Notes under the pieces: model-generated
The model's database searches: none
Told to the model about the DNA's origin: nothing
The model's input: the letters and a program-made list of their open reading frames with translations, nothing else
Program-made: the position numbers and the translations under genes
In this document: positions 20,652-30,307 of the stretch, in pieces
Layout of the letters: every line of letters begins with the position of its first letter
How positions within the stretch are numbered: the stretch's first letter is position 1
Assembly: GCA_029916745.1 (NCBI GenBank)
Contig: JARXWK010000016.1
Coordinates: 1 to 64,000 of the forward strand
From: Dysgonomonadaceae bacterium PH5-43
GTDB lineage: Bacteria; Bacteroidota; Bacteroidia; Bacteroidales; Azobacteroidaceae
DNA: 64,000 bases
Direction: 5' to 3'

Positions 20652-21611
20652 TCAATATGGATATTCATCTTTTATATACACTTTCATAATTTCGGGAGAT
20701 GTAACTGGAAGTAATCCCGATTTTAATATTATTTTCTGTCCTATTTCGTGACTGATAAAAACGCACAAACTTGCCGACAATCCACTACGAGGATCTGTCA
20801 ACAAAACATATACTGGTCGCCACAGCGGATAATCTTCTTCTACTATATCACCGGCATAAGGCAAGTAACTATTTTCTATCGTAGGGTTTTCATCAACACT
20901 TATTCGCATCATACGAATATTGTCTTTATATTTTTTGTACAGTCTTGCATCATCGCTTAACACATTAGCCCCAACCACTCCTATACCATTGGGCATTTCT
21001 GCAACTTTTTGAAGCACTTCTTCATTATTGCCTATAGCATAAATATTAGGAGATAATGTATTTCCAACCAATAAAGAGTCTATTAAATACCTCAAAGTTC
21101 CTGATTCCTTTCCACTAAACAAAGTTCTAATTGCGCCATATTTAGAATCAGGATAAATTTGCGACCATTCGGTTATTTCACCTGTCAATATCTTTTGCAA
21201 AACAGGCACACTCATAATAGAGTCGCTGTTTTGTTTATTCATAATTAAAGTAATACCATCAAAAGCTACTATAAATTTCTTTGCAAACATAGTTCGAGCA
21301 GCCAGAGAATCTCTTTCTTCGGGATATAAATCACGAGTTACCAATGCCAAACGCACTGAATCCTGCACCAACAAACGTATTGCTTCCTTTTCGGTTGTAT
21401 AAATAGGCAGCACAAATGCATCTGGATTATGAGCATTGAATGAGTTAACTTCAGTTTCCATTAAAGCTTTAAAATCTTCATCGCAGGCAATTTCTATAAC
21501 GCCAGATTTTGAAGTATCCGTCCACTTATCTTTCACTACCTCCCGCTTACAAGAAGAGTGTATAAATAAACTAAAGATTATTACACCTATTAATATAATT
21601 TGTTTCATCAT
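20652..21611 (-). CDS. PstS-like substrate-binding lipoprotein
   Basis: About 320 residues. The N-terminus is a lipoprotein signal (IILIGVIIFSLFIHSSC, with the lipobox Cys near residue 20). The rest resembles the periplasmic phosphate-binding PBP-like domain, for instance SGVIEIACDEDFKALMETEV and SGKESGTLRYLIDSLLV. A TTG start 9 bases upstream is possible, but the ATG-ATG pair at 21606-21611 is preferred. No ABC permease genes are adjacent. The position between tonB and the TPR gene suggests a role with the TonB system, so phosphate transport should not be assumed. Confidence 0.75.
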   Translation of the reverse strand: MMKQIILIGVIIFSLFIHSSCKREVVKDKWTDTSKSGVIEIACDEDFKALMETEVNSFNAHNPDAFVLPIYTTEKEAIRLLVQDSVRLALVTRDLYPEERDSLAARTMFAKKFIVAFDGITLIMNKQNSDSIMSVPVLQKILTGEITEWSQIYPDSKYGAIRTLFSGKESGTLRYLIDSLLVGNTLSPNIYAIGNNEEVLQKVAEMPNGIGVVGANVLSDDARLYKKYKDNIRMMRISVDENPTIENSYLPYAGDIVEEDYPLWRPVYVLLTDPRSGLSASLCVFISHEIGQKIILKSGLLPVTSPEIMKVYIKDEYPY

Positions 21612-21664
21612 AAATAACAAACATCACCGGCCACTCATTATTATGAACAACCGGTGATAGTTTT

Positions 21665-21895
21665 TTAGTTTATGTTTTTCCGTTGTAAGATTTTTCTTAC
21701 TGCTCGAAAAACTCTTAATACTCCATACAATCCGAGCAACACACCTAAGGCTATTCTAATCCACCCTCCTATATTCGAAAACATCTGGGAGAAAAGAAAA
21801 GCTGAGGCGAAGGCCAAATATAAGACTGCCATTACACATTCAAATATAAACCAGCCCGGTTTTTGATTGTCATTTTGTACAGAATTTTGCTTCAC
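21665..21895 (-). CDS. small conserved membrane protein in the tonB operon
   Basis: A 76-residue protein with two hydrophobic segments, roughly FIFECVMAVLYLAFASAFLF and IRIALGVLLGLYGVLRVF, and a basic C-terminus (RAVRKILQRKNIN). I cannot assign a family. It lies 9 bp after tonB and is followed by the PstS-like gene, so it is co-transcribed with the energy-transduction genes. Confidence 0.75.
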   Translation of the reverse strand: MKQNSVQNDNQKPGWFIFECVMAVLYLAFASAFLFSQMFSNIGGWIRIALGVLLGLYGVLRVFRAVRKILQRKNIN

Positions 21896-21904
21896 TGCTT
21901 CTAA

Positions 21905-22738
21905 TTATCTTGGAGGTTCGAACAATAGAGGTAGAGTATACCAAACAGGAACTGCACGACCATTATTTTCACCAGGTGTCCACTTAGGCATTTTACTGAT
22001 AATACGAATAGCCTCGGCGTCTATACTTGGGTCTACAGATTTATGAATCGTTGCTCTATCTACCGAACCATCTTGATTAACTACGAAACGAATAATAACA
22101 CGACCACCAATACCTTGCTCAGCAGCAATCTTTGGGTATTTCATGTTTTTTTCCACCCATTTATAAAGAGCCTCCATACCTCCAGGAAACAGAGGGTCAG
22201 TTTCCACAAAATCAAAAGGTTCGATTTCTTCAGCTTGAATAATAACTTTGTTATCTTCCAAGTCTGCAATATCAGTACCTTCTGTTAAAGAACCTTCTAC
22301 ATTAGCCACAGAGATACTCGCTTTTGTATCTGTAAGTTCGTCTTGCGTAGCCATCAAGTCTTCATCAGCAACCTCTTCATCAGGAGCGATAACCGGAGTT
22401 GTTAATTTAACCGTAGCTTTCATCACTGGAGGAGGTGGTACAGGATTCATTTCTCTAATAATATTTTCTTCAGGAACCTCTTTTTCTATATCCGCCATAT
22501 TAACTTCTTGCACCACATAGTTTTCAGATTCAACTTCTTCTATTTTTTCAGGTATTAATCCTGAGATTATTCCTGGCAAATAAACCACAGCTAAACCTAC
22601 GATCAAAACTATGAACAAAGCTTTTAGGTGACGATCAGAAGACTCATTTCGCAAAACATAAGCTCCATAAGCTCTGTTTTTACCTTCAAAAATTAAATCC
22701 ATCCACTTCGGGGAATTCAAATCTATATCTTTTGCCAT
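21905..22738 (-). CDS. tonB: energy transducer TonB
   Basis: A 277-residue TonB. One membrane helix lies near residues 38-58 (LKALFIVLIVGLAVVYLPGI), followed by an acidic and proline-containing periplasmic linker (NPVPPPPVMKATV). The C-terminal TonB domain covers about 190-277, with FPGGMEALYKWVEKNMKYP, GGRVIIRFVVNQDGSVDRAT and ISKMPKWTPGENNGRAVPV. It passes proton-motive energy from ExbB/ExbD to outer-membrane receptors. It starts 11 bp after the second exbD gene. Confidence 0.95.
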   Translation of the reverse strand: MAKDIDLNSPKWMDLIFEGKNRAYGAYVLRNESSDRHLKALFIVLIVGLAVVYLPGIISGLIPEKIEEVESENYVVQEVNMADIEKEVPEENIIREMNPVPPPPVMKATVKLTTPVIAPDEEVADEDLMATQDELTDTKASISVANVEGSLTEGTDIADLEDNKVIIQAEEIEPFDFVETDPLFPGGMEALYKWVEKNMKYPKIAAEQGIGGRVIIRFVVNQDGSVDRATIHKSVDPSIDAEAIRIISKMPKWTPGENNGRAVPVWYTLPLLFEPPR

Positions 22739-22749
22739 AAATTTTACTT

Positions 22750-23448
22750 TTAATTAATTGTTTCTACCCCTAATTCAACGCGCTCTTCTTCGGTAAGATA
22801 TTCAGCGTTGCCTGTCTTATCGTAAAGCAAACGACGATCACCAGCCTCAAGCTCGACTATCGCATAAGTACCGATATTAGCAATTGTTATTTCATCTAAT
22901 ATATCTACCATATTTCTATAAGTAGATAAATCCGTAGGCTTAATCATTACTTCAGGCGCTATCTTATCTTCCCTAAGAACTCTATTTTGAACTTCTCTAA
23001 CCTTTTCTTTGAATTCTTCTTCGGTTATTTCAAGATTTTTCTTTTGAATACCTAATTGTTTGATTTCTTCAAAAGCAACTCGGTTTCTGTTAATAAAATA
23101 ATCTCTAATACCTCCATCTCCATAAGTGTTAGTTTTTAAGAATTCAGGATCTGCATAAGACTCCTCTTTAGGTAAACCTTCGTAATAATATATCTCATCA
23201 TCAGCAGCTAACAAAACTGTTATTGCCGAAGACTCTCTCACTTTATTTTCTTGCCCTTCTTGAACTTTGTCTTTAGAAGGCATATTTATTGGTAGTGATG
23301 ATGGAGTAAGTAATGAAGAACATAACATAAAGAATGTTATCAATAACATATTCATGTCAACCATAGGAGTAAAGTCTACTCTTAGGGTTTGTTTCTTCTG
23401 TTTATTTTTTCCACCTTCACCATGGTCATTCGATTGTACTTCTGCCAT
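22750..23448 (-). CDS. exbD: ExbD/TolR family biopolymer transporter, second copy
   Basis: A 232-residue ExbD-family protein. A basic N-terminus leads into one membrane helix near residues 26-46 (VDFTPMVDMNMLLITFFML), carrying the Asp expected to take part in proton flow. The periplasmic region is longer than in E. coli ExbD (141 residues), with a central insertion of about 60-70 residues. It lies 30 bp after the first exbD gene. The pair may form a mixed oligomer inside the ExbB pentamer (inference). Confidence 0.9.
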   Translation of the reverse strand: MAEVQSNDHGEGGKNKQKKQTLRVDFTPMVDMNMLLITFFMLCSSLLTPSSLPINMPSKDKVQEGQENKVRESSAITVLLAADDEIYYYEGLPKEESYADPEFLKTNTYGDGGIRDYFINRNRVAFEEIKQLGIQKKNLEITEEEFKEKVREVQNRVLREDKIAPEVMIKPTDLSTYRNMVDILDEITIANIGTYAIVELEAGDRRLLYDKTGNAEYLTEEERVELGVETIN

Positions 23449-23478
23449 TTTGTTGTAAATTTAATCAGTTAAAAAAAA

Positions 23479-24129
23479 TTATTCAGAAGAAGACTTCAAG
23501 CTAGTAATTAAAAGATAACGGTTTTCACGCAAATCTCTTAAATCTTCCATTACTTTTTTCACCACAGGATAACTTGTTCCTTGATCGGCTTTTATTGCTA
23601 TTTGCAAATCAGAGTTTGCAGCTCTAGCATGAGACACCCATCTTTTGAATTCATTATCTTGTGAAATAAGTCCTATATTATCTCTCACTTCCACTTCAGA
23701 ATCTGGAATACCGACTCTTGGGTCTTCAAGTTCTTTTAAGTATTCGCCTTGTTTATCAGACGGTAACTCTAAAAACGAAGCCATAGTTCCGATAGGCACC
23801 CCAAACATAACTTGTGTTTTAAACGACTCTATCTGTTTCGACGTAAAGCTTATACCGTAGTCTTCACCTACTCTTCTTAGGGTTTCTATTTTATCATTTT
23901 GATTGTCTAAGCTCATAAAAAGCTTACCGTTGCCACTCACCAAAATAGTCATTAAGTTTGTTTCTGGTATTTTCTTTTCAGAAACCGACTGAGGTGTTGT
24001 TACCGTTACCGGTTCGGGCATGATAAAAGTAGAAGTTAACATAAAGAAAGTAAGCAAAAGAACTGTTACGTCACTCATCGCCGTCATATCGATCCAAGTG
24101 CTCTGTTTTTTTACTTTTGCTTTTGCCAT
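23479..24129 (-). CDS. exbD: ExbD/TolR family biopolymer transporter, first copy
   Basis: A 216-residue ExbD paralogue. The N-terminal helix has the Asp-containing motif MTAMSDVTVLLLTFFMLTST. The periplasmic part ends with DLQIAIKADQGTSYPVVKKV, the typical ExbD fold, and a central insertion makes it longer than the E. coli protein. It lies 17 bp after exbB and 30 bp before the second exbD. Confidence 0.92.
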   Translation of the reverse strand: MAKAKVKKQSTWIDMTAMSDVTVLLLTFFMLTSTFIMPEPVTVTTPQSVSEKKIPETNLMTILVSGNGKLFMSLDNQNDKIETLRRVGEDYGISFTSKQIESFKTQVMFGVPIGTMASFLELPSDKQGEYLKELEDPRVGIPDSEVEVRDNIGLISQDNEFKRWVSHARAANSDLQIAIKADQGTSYPVVKKVMEDLRDLRENRYLLITSLKSSSE

Positions 24130-24146
24130 AATTTATAACTCCAATA

Positions 24147-24983
24147 TTAAGCTTCGTGAGTTTCTGCGTATGTTTGTGTTAATGCAAATCCCATTTCATC
24201 GATAGCAAATGTCATGTTATCAACTTTGCCAGTAAAGAAAGCATAAGATATAATAGCTATTGCACCAGTTGCGATACCAAGAGCTGTATTTACAAGAGCT
24301 TCCGAGATACCAGTAGAAAGAGCGATAGGGTCAACTCCTCCTTCACCACCCATTGCACTAAACGACTTGATCATACCTGTTACAGTTCCTAACAGACCGA
24401 ACAATGTACCTAAAGTAGAAATTGTTGCAATGATAGGAAGATTTTGTTGCATAATAGGTAATTCTAATGCAGTAGCTTCTTCTATTTCTGTTTTAATTTC
24501 TTGTACTTTAGCTTCTTTAGTCATAGTAGCTTTTGTTGTTTCCATCTCTTTGTATTTCTTAAGACCAGCATCAACGATAGCAGCAACTGAACCTTTTTGT
24601 TTAGCACAAAGAGCTTCTGCAGCAGCGATGTCGCCTTTCTTAAGTTCTGCTTTAACGTCATAAACGAAGTTAATTAAGTTACCTTTACCTTTACATTTTG
24701 AAAGAGCGAAAAAACGTTCAACACTTAAAGCGATAACTGTTAACATAAGAGTGATAACGATAGCAACGTTATAACCTCCTTTATAAACAGTTCCTAACAT
24801 ATTTCCATGTATTGGGTGATTGTCAGGGTCTCCATTTACAAAGTTATCTTCATTTCCCAAGATAAACTTGAAGAATAAAATCGCTAAAACTGCACAACAT
24901 ACAATAACTAATGCAGCTGAAACGCCACGAGACTTTTTACCTTCTCTCTTCTTTTTTACTACTGTTTGATTTTTTGTTTCCAT
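24147..24983 (-). CDS. exbB: MotA/TolQ/ExbB proton channel family protein
   Basis: A 278-residue ExbB-type protein. It has a first helix near residues 21-42 (GVSAALVIVCCAVLAILFFK), a second near 75-90 and a conserved C-terminal pair containing PIIATISTLGTLFGLLGTVT and STGISEALVNTALGIATGAI. These are the proton-channel helices. It is first in the operon exbB-exbD-exbD-tonB and has a -7 element 87 bp upstream. Confidence 0.94.
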   Translation of the reverse strand: METKNQTVVKKKREGKKSRGVSAALVIVCCAVLAILFFKFILGNEDNFVNGDPDNHPIHGNMLGTVYKGGYNVAIVITLMLTVIALSVERFFALSKCKGKGNLINFVYDVKAELKKGDIAAAEALCAKQKGSVAAIVDAGLKKYKEMETTKATMTKEAKVQEIKTEIEEATALELPIMQQNLPIIATISTLGTLFGLLGTVTGMIKSFSAMGGEGGVDPIALSTGISEALVNTALGIATGAIAIISYAFFTGKVDNMTFAIDEMGFALTQTYAETHEA

Positions 24984-25069
24984 AAAATTCGTGTCCTTTT
25001 TTAAAGTTAGATAATTTTTTAATTGAAAAATATTGTTTTAATTTATTTGTTAATACACATATTACGCGT

Positions 25070-25077
25070 CAAAGTTA
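25070..25077 (-). promoter_or_regulatory. -7 element upstream of exbB
   Basis: TAACTTTG on the minus strand fits the TAnnTTTG element. No TTG was found at the usual 19-20 bp distance, so this is only half a consensus match. It is the best candidate in the 169-bp gap between nuoN and exbB. No terminator hairpin for nuoN was seen in the same gap. Confidence 0.45.
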
Positions 25078-25152
25078 ACTTATTCTCCGACTACTTAATA
25101 GATTTATTTCCTAAAAAACACTAAAATTACATCTATTTGATAATACAACGCA

Positions 25153-26580
25153 TTAAATACCAAAGCTTATATCTCCGATATGCTGATATATAACGCTAAT
25201 AAAACCTATAATAAAGATACCTACAACACAGATTATCAAACTTACCTTATTGTAATTATCAGTCTTAAATGTCTGAACAGCATCAGATTCGCAATCTTTA
25301 ATGTACATTGCCTTAAAGATAAGCAAATAATAATACAATGAAATCACAGTATTTAATAATGCAATAAATACTAACCAGTAATATTCTTGCTCTGCCGCAG
25401 CCATAAAAATAAAGAATTTGCTAAAAAAACCTGCTAAAGTAGGTATACCTCCCAAAGAGAATACTGCAAGCATCATAACAAAAGCTAATCGAGGATTTGT
25501 TTTTGACAAGCCATTAAATGCCGATATTTTAGTATTACCATTGGTTTGATTTTCAACTGCACCGATAACACCAAATGCAGCAAGGTTAGAAAACACATAC
25601 ACTAAAATAAAAAACACCATAGCCGTCATTCCTTGTGCTGTTCCTGCTATTACTCCTAACAATATATAACCAGCTTGCGAAATAGAAGAGAAGGCGAAAA
25701 ACCTTTTTATATCTTTCTGACGTATAGCAAAAAGGTTACCTAATGTTATTGTTATAACAGTTACCCACCATAATATATTACTCCAAACTATTTCGATATT
25801 ACCAAATACCTTGTATATCGAGAATATCAATGCAAATGCAGCTGCTCCTTTAGATACCACAGACAAGTATGCTGTTACTGCCGTTGGGGCTCCCTCATAA
25901 ACATCTGCAGTCCACAAATGGAATGGAACTAATGACAACTTAAACGCCAATCCACTAAAAAAGAATATAAAGCCTACGATAACCATTGGAGAAGCCAACA
26001 TTACCGATGCTAAATCCTCAAAGTAGAAACTACCTAAAGCTCCGTATAAGAAAGACAGACCAAACAACATAATACCTGTTGAAAGTGCAGATAGCAATAT
26101 ATACTTAACACCAGCCTCTGCCGATTTTTCTTGATATTTATTAAATGCTGCTAAACAAGCCATAGGCAAAGATGCTGCTTCTATTCCTATATATAGCATC
26201 ATAAAGTTACCCGCCGAAATCATAAAATACATTCCCAAGAGAGTTACCAAGGTAATTGTGTAAAACTCACCTCTCTTATTAATAGTATTTGAAGAAGACA
26301 GCCAATTGTTAGCTTGCAAGAATATAATCAGAGTTGCTATATTCAAAATATTCTTCATAAAGACAGTCATTTCCGAACTTACAAACATTCCTCCAAACGC
26401 TTCTCCTACCTTTTGAGGCAAGAAACCAGCAAGAATAAATAATGCGAATAAAGATACGGCTACTATCTGAAAGTATTTTTTACCTTTTTCAGAACAAAAT
26501 ACATCGTATAAGAATAATATAACGAATAAGATTACTAATCCTATCTCCTGTCCTAAATATAAAAAGTTACTAAAATCCAT
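25153..26580 (-). CDS. nuoN: NADH-quinone oxidoreductase subunit N
   Basis: Antiporter-like membrane subunit of complex I, 475 residues with about 13-14 helices. The proton-translocation core FKLSLVPFHLWTADVYEGAP with its Lys is present, as is the following helix TAVTAYLSVVSKGAAAFALI. It is the last gene of the nuo operon, 5 bp after nuoM. Confidence 0.97.
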   Translation of the reverse strand: MDFSNFLYLGQEIGLVILFVILFLYDVFCSEKGKKYFQIVAVSLFALFILAGFLPQKVGEAFGGMFVSSEMTVFMKNILNIATLIIFLQANNWLSSSNTINKRGEFYTITLVTLLGMYFMISAGNFMMLYIGIEAASLPMACLAAFNKYQEKSAEAGVKYILLSALSTGIMLFGLSFLYGALGSFYFEDLASVMLASPMVIVGFIFFFSGLAFKLSLVPFHLWTADVYEGAPTAVTAYLSVVSKGAAAFALIFSIYKVFGNIEIVWSNILWWVTVITITLGNLFAIRQKDIKRFFAFSSISQAGYILLGVIAGTAQGMTAMVFFILVYVFSNLAAFGVIGAVENQTNGNTKISAFNGLSKTNPRLAFVMMLAVFSLGGIPTLAGFFSKFFIFMAAAEQEYYWLVFIALLNTVISLYYYLLIFKAMYIKDCESDAVQTFKTDNYNKVSLIICVVGIFIIGFISVIYQHIGDISFGI

Positions 26581-26585
26581 TTCTA

Positions 26586-28061
26586 TTACAAGTTTAATTT
26601 AGCTATAATTGGGGTTAAACTCTCACTTATCATTTCAGAAATTCCGGAAGGATACATACCTATAAATGCTATCGATACTATCAATACCACAATAGATACT
26701 TTTTCGTACCAAGCCGCATCAGGTAAACCTATATGATGCTTATCTTGAATTGGTCCGTATAATATCTTACCTACTGTTCTTAGTATATACACCGCTGTAA
26801 TAACTATAGAGCAACAAGCCGCTATGGTTAATATTCTATGGAATAAATCTGAGTGTTGGAATGCTCCTACAAAGATTGTCATTTCTGCAACGAAACCGCT
26901 CAAAAATGGCAAACCTAAAGATGCTAAACCAGCAATAACATAACAGACAGATGCAAAAGGCATAATCTTCATTAATCCCCCCATCTCTCTTATATCTCTT
27001 GTATGAGTTCTTCCGTATATTAAACCTATAAGCGCGAAGAAAAGAGCAGTCATTAATCCGTGCGACAACATTTGCATAACAGCTCCCGTCATAGCAGTTT
27101 GGTTCATCATCAATATAGCAAACAACACTAAACCACAGTGACTAACAGACGAATAGGCGTTAATATATTTCAAGTCAGTTTGAACCACAGCACTGAAAGC
27201 TCCGTAAACTACACTTATACCAGTAAGGATTAAGAATATCCAACCTAATTCGTTTGCAGCCTCAGGCATTAAGTAAATAGCCACTCTAAAACAACCATAT
27301 CCTCCGAGTTTCATCAATACTCCTGCGTGCAACATCGATACCGCCGTAGGTGCTGAAGCGTGACCATCAGGCGACCAAGTATGAAATGGGAACAAAGCTC
27401 CCAAAACTCCAAATCCTAAGAATGTTGCAGGAAACAACCAACGTTGATACTCTATAGGAATATGTAGTTTTGCAATTTCCAACAAATTCATAGTTGTATG
27501 TCCCGATGCATAGTAAATACCTATTATACCCAACATTAAGAATGCCGAACCTCCCATTAACATCAGCGTAAGCTTCATTGCTGAATATTCTTTTTTACCT
27601 GTTCCCCACAAACCTATTAATAAGTACATAGGAATAAGAGCTACTTCATAGAAAAGGAACATTGTAAATAAATCGATAGAGATAAAAAATCCGAATACGC
27701 CCACCGACAATAAACAATACCATAGAAAATATTCTTTCGCCATATTCATATTCCACGAAGAGAATACTCCCGTAAATACTATAATAGAAGAAAGGATAAG
27801 CATTACTACTGATATTCCGTCTACTCCTACCGAATAAGATATATTAAGTGGCGCATACCAAACAGTACTTGACATAAAAAGCATTTCTGCGTCCGACACT
27901 GCTCTTTCTTTGAGAAACATAACCGTCAGCACTGCCGACAATATCATTAAAAGAGATGATCCGACCACCATAATTGTGCGTATCTGTTTCATTCCCTTAC
28001 TTAGGAATAAAGAGATAATCATTAAGACCGGAATAACTACAAATAGAGATAATATATTCAT
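26586..28061 (-). CDS. nuoM: NADH-quinone oxidoreductase subunit M
   Basis: Antiporter-like subunit, 491 residues from MNILSLFVVIPVLMIISLFL. A TTG start 39 bases upstream would overlap nuoL with non-conserved sequence, so the ATG at 28061 is chosen. The core ALFPFHTWSPDGHASAPTAV and LHAGVLMKLGGYGCFRVAI are intact. It lies 13 bp after nuoL. Confidence 0.96.
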   Translation of the reverse strand: MNILSLFVVIPVLMIISLFLSKGMKQIRTIMVVGSSLLMILSAVLTVMFLKERAVSDAEMLFMSSTVWYAPLNISYSVGVDGISVVMLILSSIIVFTGVFSSWNMNMAKEYFLWYCLLSVGVFGFFISIDLFTMFLFYEVALIPMYLLIGLWGTGKKEYSAMKLTLMLMGGSAFLMLGIIGIYYASGHTTMNLLEIAKLHIPIEYQRWLFPATFLGFGVLGALFPFHTWSPDGHASAPTAVSMLHAGVLMKLGGYGCFRVAIYLMPEAANELGWIFLILTGISVVYGAFSAVVQTDLKYINAYSSVSHCGLVLFAILMMNQTAMTGAVMQMLSHGLMTALFFALIGLIYGRTHTRDIREMGGLMKIMPFASVCYVIAGLASLGLPFLSGFVAEMTIFVGAFQHSDLFHRILTIAACCSIVITAVYILRTVGKILYGPIQDKHHIGLPDAAWYEKVSIVVLIVSIAFIGMYPSGISEMISESLTPIIAKLNL

Positions 28062-28074
28062 AATTCTTTTGTTT

Positions 28075-29991
28075 TTATAAGAATAAAACCAATGCGGCAA
28101 TTACTATAGAACCCAAAACAAACACCCAAGCATAGAATTGCACTTGCCCCGATTGTAATCCCTTTATAGACGATGATATTTTCTGAGTAGTCCAAGCTAT
28201 TCCGTCCATAGAGCCATCAATAACTCGTTTGTCAAACCAAGCTATAGGCATACATATATACTTAAAGATTACTGTTTTAGTAAACCACATCCATATTTCG
28301 TCGAGATAGAATTTATTAAGTGTAGCTTTATATAAGCCCCCCATAGCTTTAGCTATTTTTGCAGGCTTGTTGCTATTATTCATATAAAGCATAGTTGCTA
28401 CCGATATACCGATTACTGCCACCACTACACTAAGAGTTGCCACCGTCATATCTATATGCATACCAAATGGCATACCATCACTACTTACAAACTTCGAAAA
28501 TGGGATAAATCCTGTTACTACCGAAAGTACTGCAAGAAAAATCAGAGGGAAAGCCATAGACATTGGCGATTCGTGAGGTTTATGATGTTCATCATATTTT
28601 TTATCTCCATTCCAAAAAATACGATAATATAAACGGAACATATAAAAAGCTGTTAAGCCTGCAACTATCCATAAAGTCCAGAAAATTATAGGTTGATTAT
28701 GAAATGCTGCTGCCAATATTTCATCTTTACTATAAAAGCCCGAGAAAGGAGGAATACCTGCGATAGCCAAACACGCTATCAAGAATGTAATATGTGTTAT
28801 TGGCATATATTTACGAAGATTACCCATACTATCCATCTCATTGCTATGCACAGCGTGAATAACCGAACCTGCACCTAAGAACAATAAAGCCTTAAAGAAT
28901 GCGTGAGTAAATAAGTGGAACATTGAAGACATATAGCCTAAACCATCGTGTCCTCCGTATTGCGACACACCTAATGCACACATCATATATGCAATTTGCG
29001 ATATAGTAGAAAAAGCTAATACTCGTTTTATATCTGTTTGAGTAATTGCTATAATAGCTGCAAACAGTGCTGTAAATGCTCCTATAAACGCTATCATCTC
29101 TAATACTTCTGGGGTTGCAAAGAAATAAACAGGGAATAAACGTGCAACCAAATACACCCCTGCCACAACCATAGTAGCAGCATGAATTAATGCCGACACA
29201 GGAGTAGGTCCTTCCATTGCATCTGGCAACCATATATGAAGAGGAAACATTGCTGACTTACCTGCTCCACCCATAAATATAAGAGCCATAGCCCAAGTAG
29301 CGACAGACAACCCCATAAATGTACCGCCTGCCATAGTAGTTGTTACCAAAGATGCATTATCTGCGGTAAGCATTCCAAAGTCGAAAGTTCCTGTATAATA
29401 AGATAAGATAAGAATACCTACTAAAAAGCCTAAATCAGCAAAGCGTGTAACAATAAAAGCTTTCTTTGATGCCGACACTGCCGATGGTTTAGTATAGTAA
29501 AATCCTATTAATGAGTAAGAACTAACACCCACTAATTCCCAAAAAATATACATCTGAAATATATTAGTAGCAACCACTAAGCCTAACATTGAAAAGCTAA
29601 ACAAAGAAAGGAATGCATAGTAACGTTGAAACCCTACTTCTCCTTTCATATAGCCTAAGCTATAAATATGCACCATTAAAGATACTGTAGTAATAACCAC
29701 TAACATCATAACCGAAATAGGATCTAAAAGAATACCTAAATCTATATGTAACTTATCAGTAAACCTCAACCATTCAAAGTTGAGTGCTATTTCTTGTTTC
29801 CACTCTCCATCAATCATTCCTGTTTGAAAGAAATACTGGAAAGCTACAGCATAAGAAAGCAAAGCGCAAAATCCCATACCTAAAGTTCCTATAATTCCAG
29901 CAACTGAAGGTTTCATCTTTCCTCCGAGCAAACCAAGCACAAGGAAAAGTATAAAAGGAGTAACTATTATAAATAAACTATATTCCATCAT
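28075..29991 (-). CDS. nuoL: NADH-quinone oxidoreductase subunit L
   Basis: Largest antiporter-like subunit, 638 residues. Conserved parts include MFPLHIWLPDAMEGPTPVSA, LIHAATMVVAGVYLVARLFP and the C-terminal amphipathic helix region that braces the membrane arm. Its ATG overlaps the nuoK stop as ATGA, which implies translational coupling. Confidence 0.98.
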   Translation of the reverse strand: MMEYSLFIIVTPFILFLVLGLLGGKMKPSVAGIIGTLGMGFCALLSYAVAFQYFFQTGMIDGEWKQEIALNFEWLRFTDKLHIDLGILLDPISVMMLVVITTVSLMVHIYSLGYMKGEVGFQRYYAFLSLFSFSMLGLVVATNIFQMYIFWELVGVSSYSLIGFYYTKPSAVSASKKAFIVTRFADLGFLVGILILSYYTGTFDFGMLTADNASLVTTTMAGGTFMGLSVATWAMALIFMGGAGKSAMFPLHIWLPDAMEGPTPVSALIHAATMVVAGVYLVARLFPVYFFATPEVLEMIAFIGAFTALFAAIIAITQTDIKRVLAFSTISQIAYMMCALGVSQYGGHDGLGYMSSMFHLFTHAFFKALLFLGAGSVIHAVHSNEMDSMGNLRKYMPITHITFLIACLAIAGIPPFSGFYSKDEILAAAFHNQPIIFWTLWIVAGLTAFYMFRLYYRIFWNGDKKYDEHHKPHESPMSMAFPLIFLAVLSVVTGFIPFSKFVSSDGMPFGMHIDMTVATLSVVVAVIGISVATMLYMNNSNKPAKIAKAMGGLYKATLNKFYLDEIWMWFTKTVIFKYICMPIAWFDKRVIDGSMDGIAWTTQKISSSIKGLQSGQVQFYAWVFVLGSIVIAALVLFL

Positions 29992-30296
29992 TCCTTCATT
30001 TTATTCAGATTATCAATATCTATATTCCCTATACAACGGTAAGCATTAATGATAATAGCTAATGCAACTGCTGTTTCGGCTGCCGTAATAGCAATACCAA
30101 ACAATGTAAAAAACATTCCTTCCATCTGTTCAGGATATAGGTAACGATTAAATACTGCAAAGTTTATTTCCACAGCATTCAAAACTAACTCTAATGATAT
30201 CAGAATAGCAATCATATTCTTACGGGTAATAAATCCATATATACCTATAAAGAACATCAATATACTTATTACAAGATAATATTCCATTTGTATCAT
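29988..30296 (-). CDS. nuoK: NADH-quinone oxidoreductase subunit K
   Basis: Small membrane subunit, 102 residues with three helices. Conserved acidic residues in the membrane, in ISLELVLNAVEINFAVF, are part of the proton path. It starts 11 bp after nuoJ and overlaps nuoL by four bases. Confidence 0.97.
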   Translation of the reverse strand: MIQMEYYLVISILMFFIGIYGFITRKNMIAILISLELVLNAVEINFAVFNRYLYPEQMEGMFFTLFGIAITAAETAVALAIIINAYRCIGNIDIDNLNKMKE

Positions 30297-30307
30297 ATTC
30301 TACTCTC

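Noticed and set aside
20652-21611. Phosphate ABC transporter operon (pst)
   Set aside because: No pstC, pstA, pstB or phoU is adjacent. The neighbours are TonB-system genes.
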